Positions 26,002 through 36,587 of a stretch of DNA of 64,000 bases are shown one piece after another. The position numbers were made by a program, and so were the translations under genes. The notes under the pieces were generated by a model that saw nothing but the letters and a program-made list of their open reading frames with translations, was not told where the DNA came from and ran no database searches. Source of the stretch: Drechslerella dactyloides (lineage: Eukaryota; Ascomycota; Orbiliomycetes; Orbiliales; Orbiliaceae); contig JAGTWJ010000008.1 in the NCBI GenBank assembly GCA_020064725.1, positions 2,232,001 through 2,296,000 on the forward strand, given 5' to 3'. Positions within the stretch are counted from its first letter, which is position 1, and each line of letters opens with the position of its first letter.

Positions 26002-26593
26002 GCAAGGTGGGGGTAAGTGGTTGTGGTGAGCAAGAAGTAAGCATACCTGAGGACGACGGGGAGCGGGTGGAGGAAGATGAAAAGGTGAAGGAGGAAGAGG
26101 GGATGAAGAAGTGGGGGGGGATGATAGAAACTTATACTCTGACACGCTTGACGCTTAACGCTCTGATATTATTTCCCTTTTCTTACTATTACGGCGCGTT
26201 AATTGACTGCTCTGAAGGTGTCTGGCGCACGCAAGCAAGACGGACGCTCCAAAGGTTATGTTTCCGTTTATTCCCTCGATGTTACTATGAGGAGATGTTC
26301 CTTTTTTTTCCTTCTTATGCAATCTCGATCCCTTCTTATGTGTACTTAGGAAGATACACGAATGAACAACTTTAAGATAGTCGACAGGTCCCGAGCTTCC
26401 ACTTCTGTGAACATCTCGTAAATATACTTGCCGACCCTCCTTGTTTCATGATACTACATCTTTCTAGCAGCCTCCCTATCTTCCCAGCTAACCACCTTCC
26501 CCCTTACACATAGGTAGACCGCCTGAATACGAACCTTACGAATACAATACCGCCACTACTTCGCTCGCAGACCAGACACCCTCCTCCGGCCAA

Positions 26594-26648
26594 ACTGGCC
26601 TCGCGAGACGATGAGACTGACTACCTTCATTCGTCTCGCGAGGCCAGT
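26594..26648. repeat. Perfect 18-bp inverted repeat (hairpin 1)
   Basis: The left arm actggcctcgcgagacga (26594-26611) is the exact reverse complement of the right arm at 26631-26648, with a 19-nt loop. The core, gtctcgcgaggcc on one arm, resembles the arms of hairpins 2 and 3 further right, so the three look related. Confidence 0.85.
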
Positions 26649-26835
26649 CAGCACTCCTCCGCCTGTTATATGGCTGCTCGCCTTCGCAGCCTAGCGGGAT
26701 CCGCGGAGGAGTTGTCTCGTGGACCAGAAGGGAGAGGGGGTGAAGAAGTGAGGGGTGGTACAAACTTATACAGACACGCTTTAGCCTGTGAGACAACGGA
26801 GGAGGGCGTCTGGAAATTGTACGACACAGACACTA

Positions 26836-27400
26836 TCTATGTACTACCCGGTACCGGTCTTGCAGGCCGAACCCAGGGGTGGCAGGGTTCGGCCTGCGAG
26901 ACCATCACTGCAGAAGAACATGAACTAGGTGAGTAAGCAGTCTCTAGGAAAAGATTAGGGAGCCTCAACGGTTATGGAGAGTTACACCGTTCGCCGGCCG
27001 TTTTTCGAGCGGTTCAACTCTTGTCTATGCTTATTCGATCGTTAGGGGCGCTGACATTGTCGTATAGGGTATATGCCTAGTACCTAGTATGTTGGTATAT
27101 ATCTACGTACTACCCGGTCTCGATCTCGCAGGCCGGGCCCAGGGAAAGAGAGGGTTCGGCCTCCGAGACTACCAGTCCACCACTCAAGAACAGCACCTAG
27201 GTGAGTAAATATCCTATAGAGTGGTCAGGGAATCTCGACGGCCATGGAGAGTCGAATCGTTCGAAGGCCGTTTTTCGACCATTATTGATCCGTTATTGAA
27301 CTTCATCTCTTCTCTATGCATATATGGCTACTTTGATCGTTCATGGGGGCTGACCGTTTTATATAAGGTATATATATATACCTATTTATGCTCGTACAAG
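26836..27400. repeat. Two diverged tandem repeat units of about 270 bp
   Basis: Landmarks recur in order. The string gtactacccgg occurs at 26841 and 27107. The string aggtgagtaa occurs at 26927 and 27199. A gatcgtt-containing stretch followed by a ggtatat run occurs at about 27035 and 27336. The offsets are 266-300 bp, showing insertions and deletions since duplication. The last landmark occurs a third time at about 27560. The element is non-coding and may be the remnant of a MITE-like or solo-terminal-repeat element. That origin is inferred. Confidence 0.7.
26856..26903. repeat. Near-perfect 19-bp inverted repeat (hairpin 2)
   Basis: The left arm ggtcttgcaggccgaaccc (26856-26874) pairs with the right arm at 26885-26903 at 18 of 19 positions, with a 10-nt loop. 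It lies near the start of the first tandem unit. The matching place in the second unit (about 27117-27172) holds a more decayed version. Confidence 0.85.
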
Positions 27401-27654
27401 CCAAGCATGGGAGACCAAGATGGGGCACTAGCCGCCAGAATATATCCCGACGTGCAATCCAGGATCATATTTATACTAACGCGTTAACGCTGAACGAGCG
27501 TCGAGCGTGAACACGCCGGCTTCAAGCGGTGCTGAGGTATGGTTACCTTATTCCTAATTTGATCGTTCATCCAGTGCTAACCATTTATATAAGATATATA
27601 TACCTAGGAAATAATCTACCTAGTATATGGATATATATATATCTAGTATAAGTA

Positions 27655-28536
27655 TTACTGCCTCTTGACGGCGACCCACCGTAGCCGAACATACCCGGCA
27701 ACCCAAACGCCATCCCCCCTCCTCGCCGCCCCCTCCACCATCCGACTCGCCATATCAACCACACTACTTCGACACCCCTCCTCAACCAACTCCAACAGCC
27801 GCACGGCAAACATGGAAAACCAATCTGCGACGCCGGCCGGCAACTCTGTCGGCCGCCACTCCGTCTCGATAACCTGGACGTCAAACCCCGCACTTTCCAG
27901 CAACGTTCTCATTTCCACTTCACTTGGAAACCACCATGGATTCGCACTTTTAATATCCTCGAGCGACACGCCGTGGTGGTGTAACGATGCGGTTAACGCG
28001 GTGTGTAGTTCCGCTATATTCCCAAACCCGCCCATCTCGGCTACGAACCGTCCGCCGTTCTTCAAACAGTCGTGTACACCCGCGATGACGGAGTGGCGGG
28101 TCCCCTCGTCGCGGAGAATCCAGTGGAGGGCAGCGTTACTGAATACCGCGTCCCAAGTACCGTCCGCCGCACCATCCCACATTAAAAACCGACAGTCCAG
28201 CACCCGGGTATCTAAATTCGGGTATGTCACCAGAGGATATTGTATTCGACCAGCGGACAGGAGTTCTTCCGACGCGTCGAGGGCGAGGATGTGGGAGACG
28301 TGACGGGAAAGTGTCGATGTGAGCGTTAGGTTTCCGGCGCCGAGGTCTATTATGCGGTCTGTCGGTGAGGGGGAGAGGAGGGTTGTGAGGCGGGAGGTGA
28401 GGAGGGGGACGAAGGGGGCGGTTGAGGCGTATGCTTCGTGGGTGTAGGAGGTTGCTTTTATGAGGTTTGCGTCGTCGGTTGGATTTGGTGCAGAGCTGGG
28501 ATTGGCCGTCTGGTTTATATTGATCGGTGCCTCCAT
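27655..28536 (-). CDS. Class I SAM-dependent methyltransferase
   Basis: A single exon encodes 293 residues. Motif I is IIDLGAGNLTLTS at about 62-74. The acidic residue that ends strand beta-2 is in ALDASEELL at about 85-93. The motif IV region is FSNAALHWI, typical of the trans-aconitate methyltransferase-like group (Methyltransf_11/25 fold). The remaining length makes a C-terminal cap that would set substrate choice. The substrate is not predictable; small-molecule acids are the usual targets of this group. There is no signal peptide or membrane segment, so it is probably cytosolic. The ATG at 28536 is the first in frame. The gene abuts the repeat block on its 3' side, with a partial repeat copy only about 45 bp past the stop. 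Confidence 0.86.
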   Translation of the reverse strand: MEAPININQTANPSSAPNPTDDANLIKATSYTHEAYASTAPFVPLLTSRLTTLLSPSPTDRIIDLGAGNLTLTSTLSRHVSHILALDASEELLSAGRIQYPLVTYPNLDTRVLDCRFLMWDGAADGTWDAVFSNAALHWILRDEGTRHSVIAGVHDCLKNGGRFVAEMGGFGNIAELHTALTASLHHHGVSLEDIKSANPWWFPSEVEMRTLLESAGFDVQVIETEWRPTELPAGVADWFSMFAVRLLELVEEGCRSSVVDMASRMVEGAARRGDGVWVAGYVRLRWVAVKRQ

Positions 28537-29457
28537 TGCGTCGTATATATGAACGGTATACTATAGATATACGGGTAGAGGTATGCTGTGGGTATGAGTT
28601 AGTCGATAAGACTTGTATGTACGCTGAACGGGATGGGGTGGATGGGTCGTCTTACCGATGTGTACTGTGTTCGGCGAGAGGTATATATGTGTGTATATAG
28701 ATATTGAATTCAATCGATGAAGGACCGTCCTCCTTTTATATTACTCCCTCCCTCTCTCCCTCTACACAGTTTTATATGATATCCTAGTGCGACGATTCGT
28801 TAGATGGAGATAGTGCATACTGTACATGTAGTCATACGCCATGCAATACCGCAGCGCAGCCGCAGCATAGGATACAGTCTCCGATATCGGCGCATCCTCG
28901 GCCAGCAGCGGCTATCTCACTTCAATAATAGCAATAAGCAGCACCAGCAGCAAACAATAGTGGTATTTTATCGATCGTTACGTTTGTTATCCGTCGGGTA
29001 GCAGCGGTTTATATTTATAATGTCATGCTAGCTATCCGTCTTATCTACGGCGCAGGGACACGTTCGGGTGGATGCATGCTGTTTGTTGTACGTGTGTGGT
29101 CGAAAGTGCGTTGCAGCAGGTCGGCTCGCATCTTGGCTTTAATCTTGTCACACACAACTTGCGCGTATCCGACGAACCGATATCGATGAGAATAATGTTG
29201 ATATAGAAAAGTCGATTGACGGCGATTTAGGGACATCAAATTTAATATAACTTTTGCCGAACGCATTCAACAGATACAGCTATGGCCGGGCGAGGAGAAA
29301 AAGCAGAGAAAAAACGAAGACGTAGAATAAAGACACCCGCGAGTAGAAGAATCCGCAATCCGCCATGAACGCTTCCAAACGTCAAATACTCTCCAATCGA
29401 AAAACTGCAAAAAAATGGCACCAAAGGATAGCATCATAAAACGCAACATGGTAGCAT
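28537..29457. other. Intergenic: methyltransferase promoter and ENV7 3' side
   Basis: No gene is supported. Both neighbours lie on the minus strand. TA-rich stretches at 28680-28750 fit a promoter for the methyltransferase, but no clean TATA box can be chosen. Confidence 0.5.
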
Positions 29458-30768
29458 CTACTCCAGCTGGTCGATCGCCCCCTGCACGATCTGTATCAGC
29501 GCCTGGATATCCGGCCGCCCCTCCGGCTCGACGACAAGACACTTCCGCACAACCTCCTTCGTCGCCTCGCCCACGCTCTCGCTCTCCGGCCGCGCGCCCG
29601 TCTGCGCGCCCGCGGGAAATTTCCAATCCCCGCTCGATATCGCCAGCGCGAGACTGCCACCCCCCAGTTCCGTCGACAGCTCGAACGGCGAATGGTGGTA
29701 CATGAGCGCGAACAGCAGACAGCCCAGGCTCCAAATGTCGACTTTGGTGTCGATTGAGGAACCCGTTTTCACGTCGAAGAGCTCGGGGGCCCGGTAGGAC
29801 ATTGTGCTGTGTTCGGCTGCTTCGTCTTGGATTTGGATTGCCAGGCTGCGGGAGGTGACGTGGATGGGCGAGGGGGCGAGGCTGCCAAAGTCCATCAGCA
29901 CGGGTGTCACGCCGTCGTCCGATATCATCACGTTTCCTACACACACACATCACATCAGCGATCCTATCATTTGTGGGTGTTTTGTATGGTGAGGAGGTGG
30001 TGGGGGGTAAGTACCAGGCTTGATGTCGCGGTGGGCGAACGGGCGGAGTTCACCCGCGGACGCGCCGCCGGTCAGCTCGCTGCTGCCCTCGATCAGTGCG
30101 ACGCCCTCCTCGTCGTCGTGCACGGCGCTCGTGATCCGCGTCCGCCCGCTCTGCCCGCTGGCCCCGTTCGCGTTCGCACCGCCGGCGGCCTTGACGCGAT
30201 GCCCGTGTATCAGGGCGAGGCCCTCGCAGACGCCCTTGAAGAGCAGCAGGAGCTGTTTTTCGGGGAACCACTTCTTGTCGACGAGGTTGGCGTTGATGGC
30301 GTCCTGCAGGTTGCCGCGCCGGTAGTAGGGGAGTAGGATGTAGGCGGTCTTGGAGTCGTCGCGGCGCTCGGTGGCGATGGTGGAGTCGATGAGGGGTATC
30401 AGCAAGGGCGAGGGCGGGAAGAGCTTGTAGGACTCGATTTCGGAGGTGGCGCGGGTGAGGGACTCTTGGCCGAAGGGGCAGCGGATCTTTTTCAGGGCGT
30501 AGAGGGTGCCGGCGTTGTCCTGGACGAGGTAGACGTAGGAAAAGCCGCCCTACCCATTTACATTCACATTAGCTCTTCCTTCCTTCCCGTACTTGCAGAT
30601 ATCACGTCGTGAAGTATCGTATCATGACGGGAATGAGGGAGAGGGTCGCACCTCGCCGAGGAGACGCAGGATTTTGAAGGACCGGTGGTTGATGACGAGG
30701 GCCGGTGTCGGGAAGCAGCTGATGCAGCTGGTGAGCGTGTAGACGAGGTCGAGAAAGTACTGCGCCAT
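29458..30768 (-). CDS. ENV7: Ser/Thr protein kinase, Env7/STK16 type
   Basis: Three exons are supported: 30768-30652, 30549-30015 and 29936-29458. The introns are 102 and 78 bp, and the product is 376 residues. The glycine loop LGEGGFSYVYLV is at about 37-48 and is split by intron 1. The ALKKI lysine follows. The catalytic loop HRDIKPGN is split by intron 2, then come DFGS, the SYRAPEL activation end and VDIWSLGC. This is a full kinase set of the NAK/STK16 branch. A poorly conserved insert of about 50 residues lies just before HRD, as in fungal Env7. Two cysteines near the N-terminus (Ser-Cys-Ile-Ser-Cys, residues 14-18) are candidate palmitoylation sites. Yeast Env7 is a palmitoylated vacuolar kinase that restrains vacuole fusion, and that role is likely here. 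Confidence 0.9.
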
Positions 30769-33700
30769 GGCTGTTCCGTCCGTGTATCACGGCTGTCGGT
30801 CAGCCCCACGCGGTGTCTAGGTTACGTACGTCCGCGCGAATGGATCGGGTAGACGCGCCGGGAAGCCAATCGCCGAGTGCAGAAGAAATATCGATAACGG
30901 AACGAATCGATCGATGTGAATACCCTAAGAAATGTTCTCGGAGAAGAGGGTGATGTGGTTTTTATACGGACGGGTGAGACGGCGGGGATGATGCGATGGA
31001 ACAGCCAACGTTGGCAAGCAAGGGCTGGTGTTGGAGGTGATGTTCCCCGTCGTCAGCGCGGGCGGGCCAATCACAGCGGCCGGGGGCGGGGTTTTCAGCC
31101 GCGAGAGGCACCCGATTTGATTTAGCAGCGCCGGGAAAAAGAAACGAGCCGGCAGCGGACCCTTGCCATACACTCAGCCACACTACTATACTATATCACC
31201 CACCGTTTGCACGCTGGTGTATTATAAATACTCGGACCGTGTATTACAATACGCATAGTATAGTGGATTGTAGATAATGGAGAGGCAGACTGCCCATATC
31301 GGAGCATCGTATACTTATCAACCTCGGCCCGCTGCAGGGGAGCCATACTATCTACCAGCCATTGTGCCCTTATACGGTGCTGTCAGTTTGTATGTACACC
31401 GGAGATGAGCACCTGTGGCCACGGAGATATCCGGCCGTCTCTCGATGTCTGGTGGTAGACGCAGATGTATGGCAGTGCTAGTAGAGGAGAGAGGGGTGAG
31501 AGCATGTGAGAGCGCCACGATGTGTTGGAGTGTAGGTCGGCTGTCACGTTACTCAGACAGCGTTTGCCGCAGGAATACGACCGCATAAATAACGCGTTGG
31601 GGGGGCAGAAAGAGGCGGCGGGCGTGGGCCTCCAGCGCCCAGCGCCACAGCTCCACTTTCCGGCTCCCTCTGCAGGGAAGCGACGTCCTCCTCTTCCTCT
31701 TCCCTCGAGTCGTGTCCTGGGCGCGAGTCGACAGTCACCCAGGCGTATCGTCACACCATCGACGACCTCCATCAAAGATACATTTATATCAGCGGACGTG
31801 TATACGTGATGGTATGGATATATCCGCGAAAGATGTTCGGACGTCTGGATGGTGTCGGCGCTTGGACGGCTATAATTAATTAAGCAACGTTGGTTGGTGG
31901 GCGAGTGGAGGGCTGGCTAGTGGTAGTGGGCTGTCGCCAGATTGCCGACATGTCCCAGCACGAAAAAGGGCGGGACGACAAACATCCTCTTTCCCTCCAA
32001 CTCGATTGCCTCCACGAAGTATGTACGGTACATGACCATGTATCGTATACCACACGACGGAGTTTGTTGCATCGAGGGATGACTGGACGGCATCGCGAGA
32101 GCTGTCTCGCTCGAGATTGCTTGGTTTGCCAGGCGTGATTGTGACGGCGAGGGCGGCGACTTTTTTGTTTCAATTTTGGTGTGGCTCCCACCTGATCAAA
32201 AGATGCATCCTCAGCACTTGACAATGTACCTATGTACTCTTGCACAATTGTACACACAATACACATTGTGCATAAGCGTCGGATGGCACGGGCACGCAGA
32301 CGGATGGCATCAACGCGAGATAACGCAGGTAGTCGATTCGTATCTCGCATCTCATGTGAAAGGAGAAGAGAGGAAGGGCAGAAAAGTCCGAACTGAATCC
32401 TGGCTATGGTAATGTACGAATGTAGGCTCGCGAAAGAAAAGCAGTGCTGCCAGCCGGGGCCATGCATCCTCTCTTCTTAGCGTGCATGCTAGCAGACGGC
32501 ATATGATATCAGACTCCTGCTATTAATTATCGATCCAGCAAATTTGGACGCAGAGAGAGCAGTTAACACCGCAATGCTAAGACCTTCTATCAACGAACCA
32601 TAACGCATACGTCTGCAATACTATTACTAGGACAGACGAGGCCGACGCAGAATACAAGCAGGAATCGCGAACATGTTGACACCGACGTCCACTCGAGGAT
32701 ATGCTCCCATCGATCGAATACGCATCTCCAGTCAATCCAATTACCGCTCGCCGCTTTCGACTGCTCCTCGGGCTCGAGTCCGCGGCCAAGGCAAACCGTC
32801 GTGCCAGATCCAAAAGCTAAAAACGAGAGGCCGTCATCCCATCCCACCCACACCTTATAATACTTACTATGTTTCCCGCACACGCTACCCGCAGAAAGCT
32901 TGCTGGAGCAGCAGGCCCGCCGTATAATTTTCTCTAATTTCTTTTGGGACATTGCTCCATTCTTCACTCGGCCCTTCCTCTCTCTTCCTTTCCTTCCACC
33001 ACCACCATCCATCTCCATCTTCATTATCTCCATCATCATCACCACCTCTAATCCCTTCGACTCGCCGTCGCCACCTCGAAAAACACCAAATCCGCCCATT
33101 CGACCTGTCCGCCCTGCCAACCGATCCGTCTGCCACCCGGATCTCCCACTCGACGCCGCTTTCAATCCCATCTCGCTAATACTCCCACCATCCTTGAAGT
33201 TTCGCCTGTTTTCTATTTCTCGAGATTCCTCCTGCCATACATATCACGAGCCTCTCTTTCTCTCTTCTCTCTCTCTTTTTCACCAACCAGCTCACCCTTT
33301 CTTACCTTTCCTTTTTTGAAAACCACACCTCCCTGCCGAATGGAACAGCTCGCATCGTGAAGAACCCTTCCCGTCGAATTCCATCTGCGAACGACCTCCA
33401 ACCATCCATCCGACAGCTCCAGCGCTTCTCGTTTCGACATCCACACCTGCAGCTGCATCGATATCCTTCCAGCGCTGCAGCTCGGCGCTCCAACTTGAAC
33501 AATCGATCGAATTCCGATCTTCAATTCCATTCCACCCGCCGTCCACCACCCGGTCAGTCTTCTTTCTTCTAATATTCCCCAATGGTTAATCCCTCCCACG
33601 CTGCTTACTCGCCAACCTGCTCGCCCTCCCTCGACGCTCCCTCCTCCTCCTCCTCCTCCACCCCGGACCATCCTCCCTGCCATCTGCCTCGCTCTCTCTC

Positions 33701-34594
33701 TCATCACTCGCGCTAACGGATTTGTTTTGGGGGCTTGCAGAAAAGCAGAGTTGCCCGGCTGCTGGCTGCAGACTGACGACAGCACCTGTGATTGGCGAAG
33801 AGAGGTCAGTCGTACGGTCCCCGGGGCGAATCAAGCACAACACACGCACATGAACTTTCTGCCTGCTCACATTTTATCAACTTAGCAGATACGCAATATA
33901 GCCTGCCTGCCTTGCCTGTCTCTCTGCACCGTTGGTCTAATCCGACGGTCACCCATTCATTGATTGCGTCTACCCGTATACCACCAAGTGCTAAACCCTC
34001 GCCGAGTCTTCTGGTAGCGGTGAGGTGCAGGTGCAAGCAAGTAAGTTACATACGTGCATACATATATTTAGTGCGTCCGGTCTACTATCTGGTAAGCAGC
34101 TGCTTTTCCCTTTCCTTTCCCTTTCCTCTCCGTTTCCGCGCAATTTGGGCCGGCCGCTTGACGTGTCCCGGCCTACCTGTTTCGATATTTTATACAAGTT
34201 CCCACCCATGGCCATCCATCACCATACCATACGTCCTGGGCAAGATCCGGCGGGTTCCCTCGCCCTTCCTCTTCTTCCACATTCATGTGCATGCCCCATG
34301 CTCGACATTGGGTTGTCACTGCTTGTCTGAGCTAGCACGCCCACCCGAGTGCGTCTGCGTCTGTGTCTTCATCGGGGGCGTGCGGAAAAAGAAAGTGGAG
34401 CGAAAATTCGCTTGCCCGTATTTTCTCTTTTTCTTTCTTTCGTTCGTTCGGTCCGTTCTGCTGCTGTTGCGGCGGCGCTGCTGCTTTCTGCTGCTCGACC
34501 CTTGACCTTGCCATGCTTCGTTAGCGGCTTTTGTCCCTTTCGAGCGGACACGAACCACTACAGGCGGATCGTTTCTTTTTCCTCGTCGTCTGTG

Positions 34595-34617
34595 TTTTTT
34601 TTTTTTTTTTTTTTTTT
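34595..34617 (+). repeat. T23 homopolymer
   Basis: A run of 23 thymines occurs in pyrimidine-rich DNA upstream of SNT2. Its length may be inexact because of sequencing slippage. Confidence 0.9.
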
Positions 34618-35502
34618 ACTTTCCTCTGCCTCCCATGAAATCATACGTTTTTATCGCCCGGCGCACGAAGGGCTGGTTGGCTCACTTCACTTCAATCCAC
34701 TTCACTCACCCGATGCATTGATGCCTCCGGGGAGAGATCGAAGAAAAAGATGGAGAAAGAGGAAAAAGACCCGATGGATATCTACCCGATGCTGCAGACG
34801 TACGCCTTCGATCGATGGGATGATGGCAAAGGGGACCTTGTCGAGGGTAACAAGAAAAAAAACGGCTGCGGGAGCTCGTCCCCCCGCAATGCCGAAACCC
34901 AGGCGAAATATCATTCGCGAGGCTCCCGGTGATCTTATAATGTCATGCATGCACGGCTACTCCAGATGGTTCATCAAGGTTTCCCTCCCAGAGCCAATCC
35001 AGCGTTTACGTACCTTGGGGTCCTTACCGAAAACTGCTAAAATCGGTGCATGCTTCTCCCTCCTTGGTACGATGCATGGTCCCTCCCACCACACACACAC
35101 ACTCCCACCACACACGCAGACTTTTTAGCCTCTGCGCCAATTTTTTGCAGAACTTGGTACATACACTACATTGTATGTTCGGACCGACACTTTTTTCTTT
35201 TATTTTTCCGCAGAGAGAAGAAAAGAAAGAAAGAAGGTCTGTGTCGTCAAGAATGACCGAGCGAACCTTGCAGGAAGCAGGCGAGATACAGATACCGTAC
35301 GTCTTGTTTCTCGTCCCTGGGCCGGCCGGGTAGTATACTTCCCAAGTTGCCCTTTTTTGCCCACGTCCTTGCCACACACACAAACGCACGTTATGGATGG
35401 GATGGGATGGATGGCCAGGTTCCTTTCGATGATGACAACTACGCTTAAAAATTAACAGCAGAGTGGAAAAAAGGCCGCTCAAGCTTGCTTTTCCCGTTTC
35501 TT

Positions 35503-35570
35503 CTGCTTGCTTGCTTGACTGCCTGCTTGCTCGCCTGCCTGCCTGCCTGCCTGCTTGCTTGCTTGCAGAC
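35503..35570 (+). repeat. Tetranucleotide ctgc/cttg microsatellite
   Basis: Mixed tandem copies of cttg and cctg run through most of this stretch, ending in tgcttgcttgcag. It lies in the non-coding region upstream of SNT2. Confidence 0.8.
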
Positions 35571-36587
35571 CTGACTATCAATTTCCGCCCGCAGATGTTA
35601 TTTTGCCCTGCAGTGGTGATGAACGTTCCCGGAGCATGGGGCTTGCATGAAGATAGTCCATACTCGGTACATACGTCTGCCCGCTTGCGAAGGCCGGACG
35701 TACTTCCCATCCATCCCCACGTCCATAGCGTGGACGGGCCATCCGCACATGCAATGGATGGATGTCGATGTGCTTGATATGATTATCTGTCGCTTTGGCT
35801 TCGGCATATATCCCTCCACTCGCCAGCGAGTGAGCGAGCGGTCCTTGCAGGGCGGCGCAGGCAGGCCCGCTTGCATACGCTGTACGTCCATCACATACAC
35901 ACGTGCATGCCTCGCCCACTCTCTTCGAAGCACTGTCGCCGGCTATCCTTCGCGCAAGACCGCTGCGACGCCGTCCGAGTAGACGGACAGACGGACAGAC
36001 GGACAGACAGATGTCCACGTTCTGGGACGCCATGTCGTCCTAGATGCGGTGAGGTCGAGTCGAGTTGAGTGAGGTGTGTTGGTTGAGGGAGGCCCACCAC
36101 AGCGCAGCGCAGCTTGGCCGGGCCTCCCTCGCCCATAGTAAATTTCCACCAACCCTTCCGCTCTTCCTCTTCCAATTATAACCCTCTCCCTCCTTCTACG
36201 TCCCCAGATATCTTTATCCTTCCATCCAAACCATCGCTGTCTCAGGCCCTCACCCGCCCCAGTTGCGTCCCCGACTCGACCCTTCGCGGCCCTGTCTCCC
36301 CTACCGCACACTCAGATCACCGCCCTCGCAACCTCCTACATTGCTTCGAATTCGCATTCCCTAAGTCGTCGCTGCTGCTACCCGGTGCCCTCATGCCTCG
36401 CCTAGGCGAACGACTCGAATTGACCATAAAACTCGCCATCCACAGCTCCCACACCGGCTACAAGAACCCGGCCGACGCATTCCCCCTCCATCGACTCCTC
36501 CCGTCCCTCGCCGTCGACCGCAGCAGCTAGCCGGCCATCCGTCTCTCCATCCCGGCCTCTTTTCGTGGGGGACTTTCCGGCGAGGAG

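Larger units (their letters stand above)
26002..27654. repeat. Repeat block between convergent F-box and methyltransferase genes
   Basis: This gene-free stretch is dense in structure. Bases about 26737-26783 resemble 26099-26148 just after the F-box stop, including gaagaagtg, aaacttata and gacacgctt, so a piece of that 3' region was probably duplicated. Three hairpins follow, and two diverged tandem units of about 270 bp lie at about 26836-27102 and 27103-27400. A third partial copy sits at about 27555-27610, next to the methyltransferase stop. TA-rich runs occur at 27360-27385 and 27590-27650. No open transposase frame is present. Confidence 0.7.
30769..36587. other. 5.8-kb divergent gene-free region ENV7/SNT2
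   Basis: No protein gene can be supported. From about 32.9 to 36.5 kb the plus strand is strongly pyrimidine-rich, with CT tracts at 33.0-33.3 and 33.6-33.7 kb. It holds a T23 tract (34595-34617), tetranucleotide runs of ctgc/cttg type (about 35500-35570) and a gacggaca repeat (about 35980-36010). This could be a long spliced 5' leader of SNT2 or a non-coding transcript. Long frames here are low in domain content and rich in Ser, Phe and Cys, as expected from translating CT-rich DNA. Confidence 0.5.

Noticed and set aside
26002..27654. CRISPR-like or complete transposon interpretation of the repeat block
   Set aside because: Repeats are few, diverged and unevenly spaced. There is no transposase frame, and the host is eukaryotic.
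33792..34505. Plus-strand open frame of 237 codons upstream of SNT2
   Set aside because: It is rich in Cys, Phe, Ser and Leu as expected from translating CT-rich DNA. It has no domain, and its poly-Phe and poly-Leu tail comes from T-rich and gct-rich tracts.
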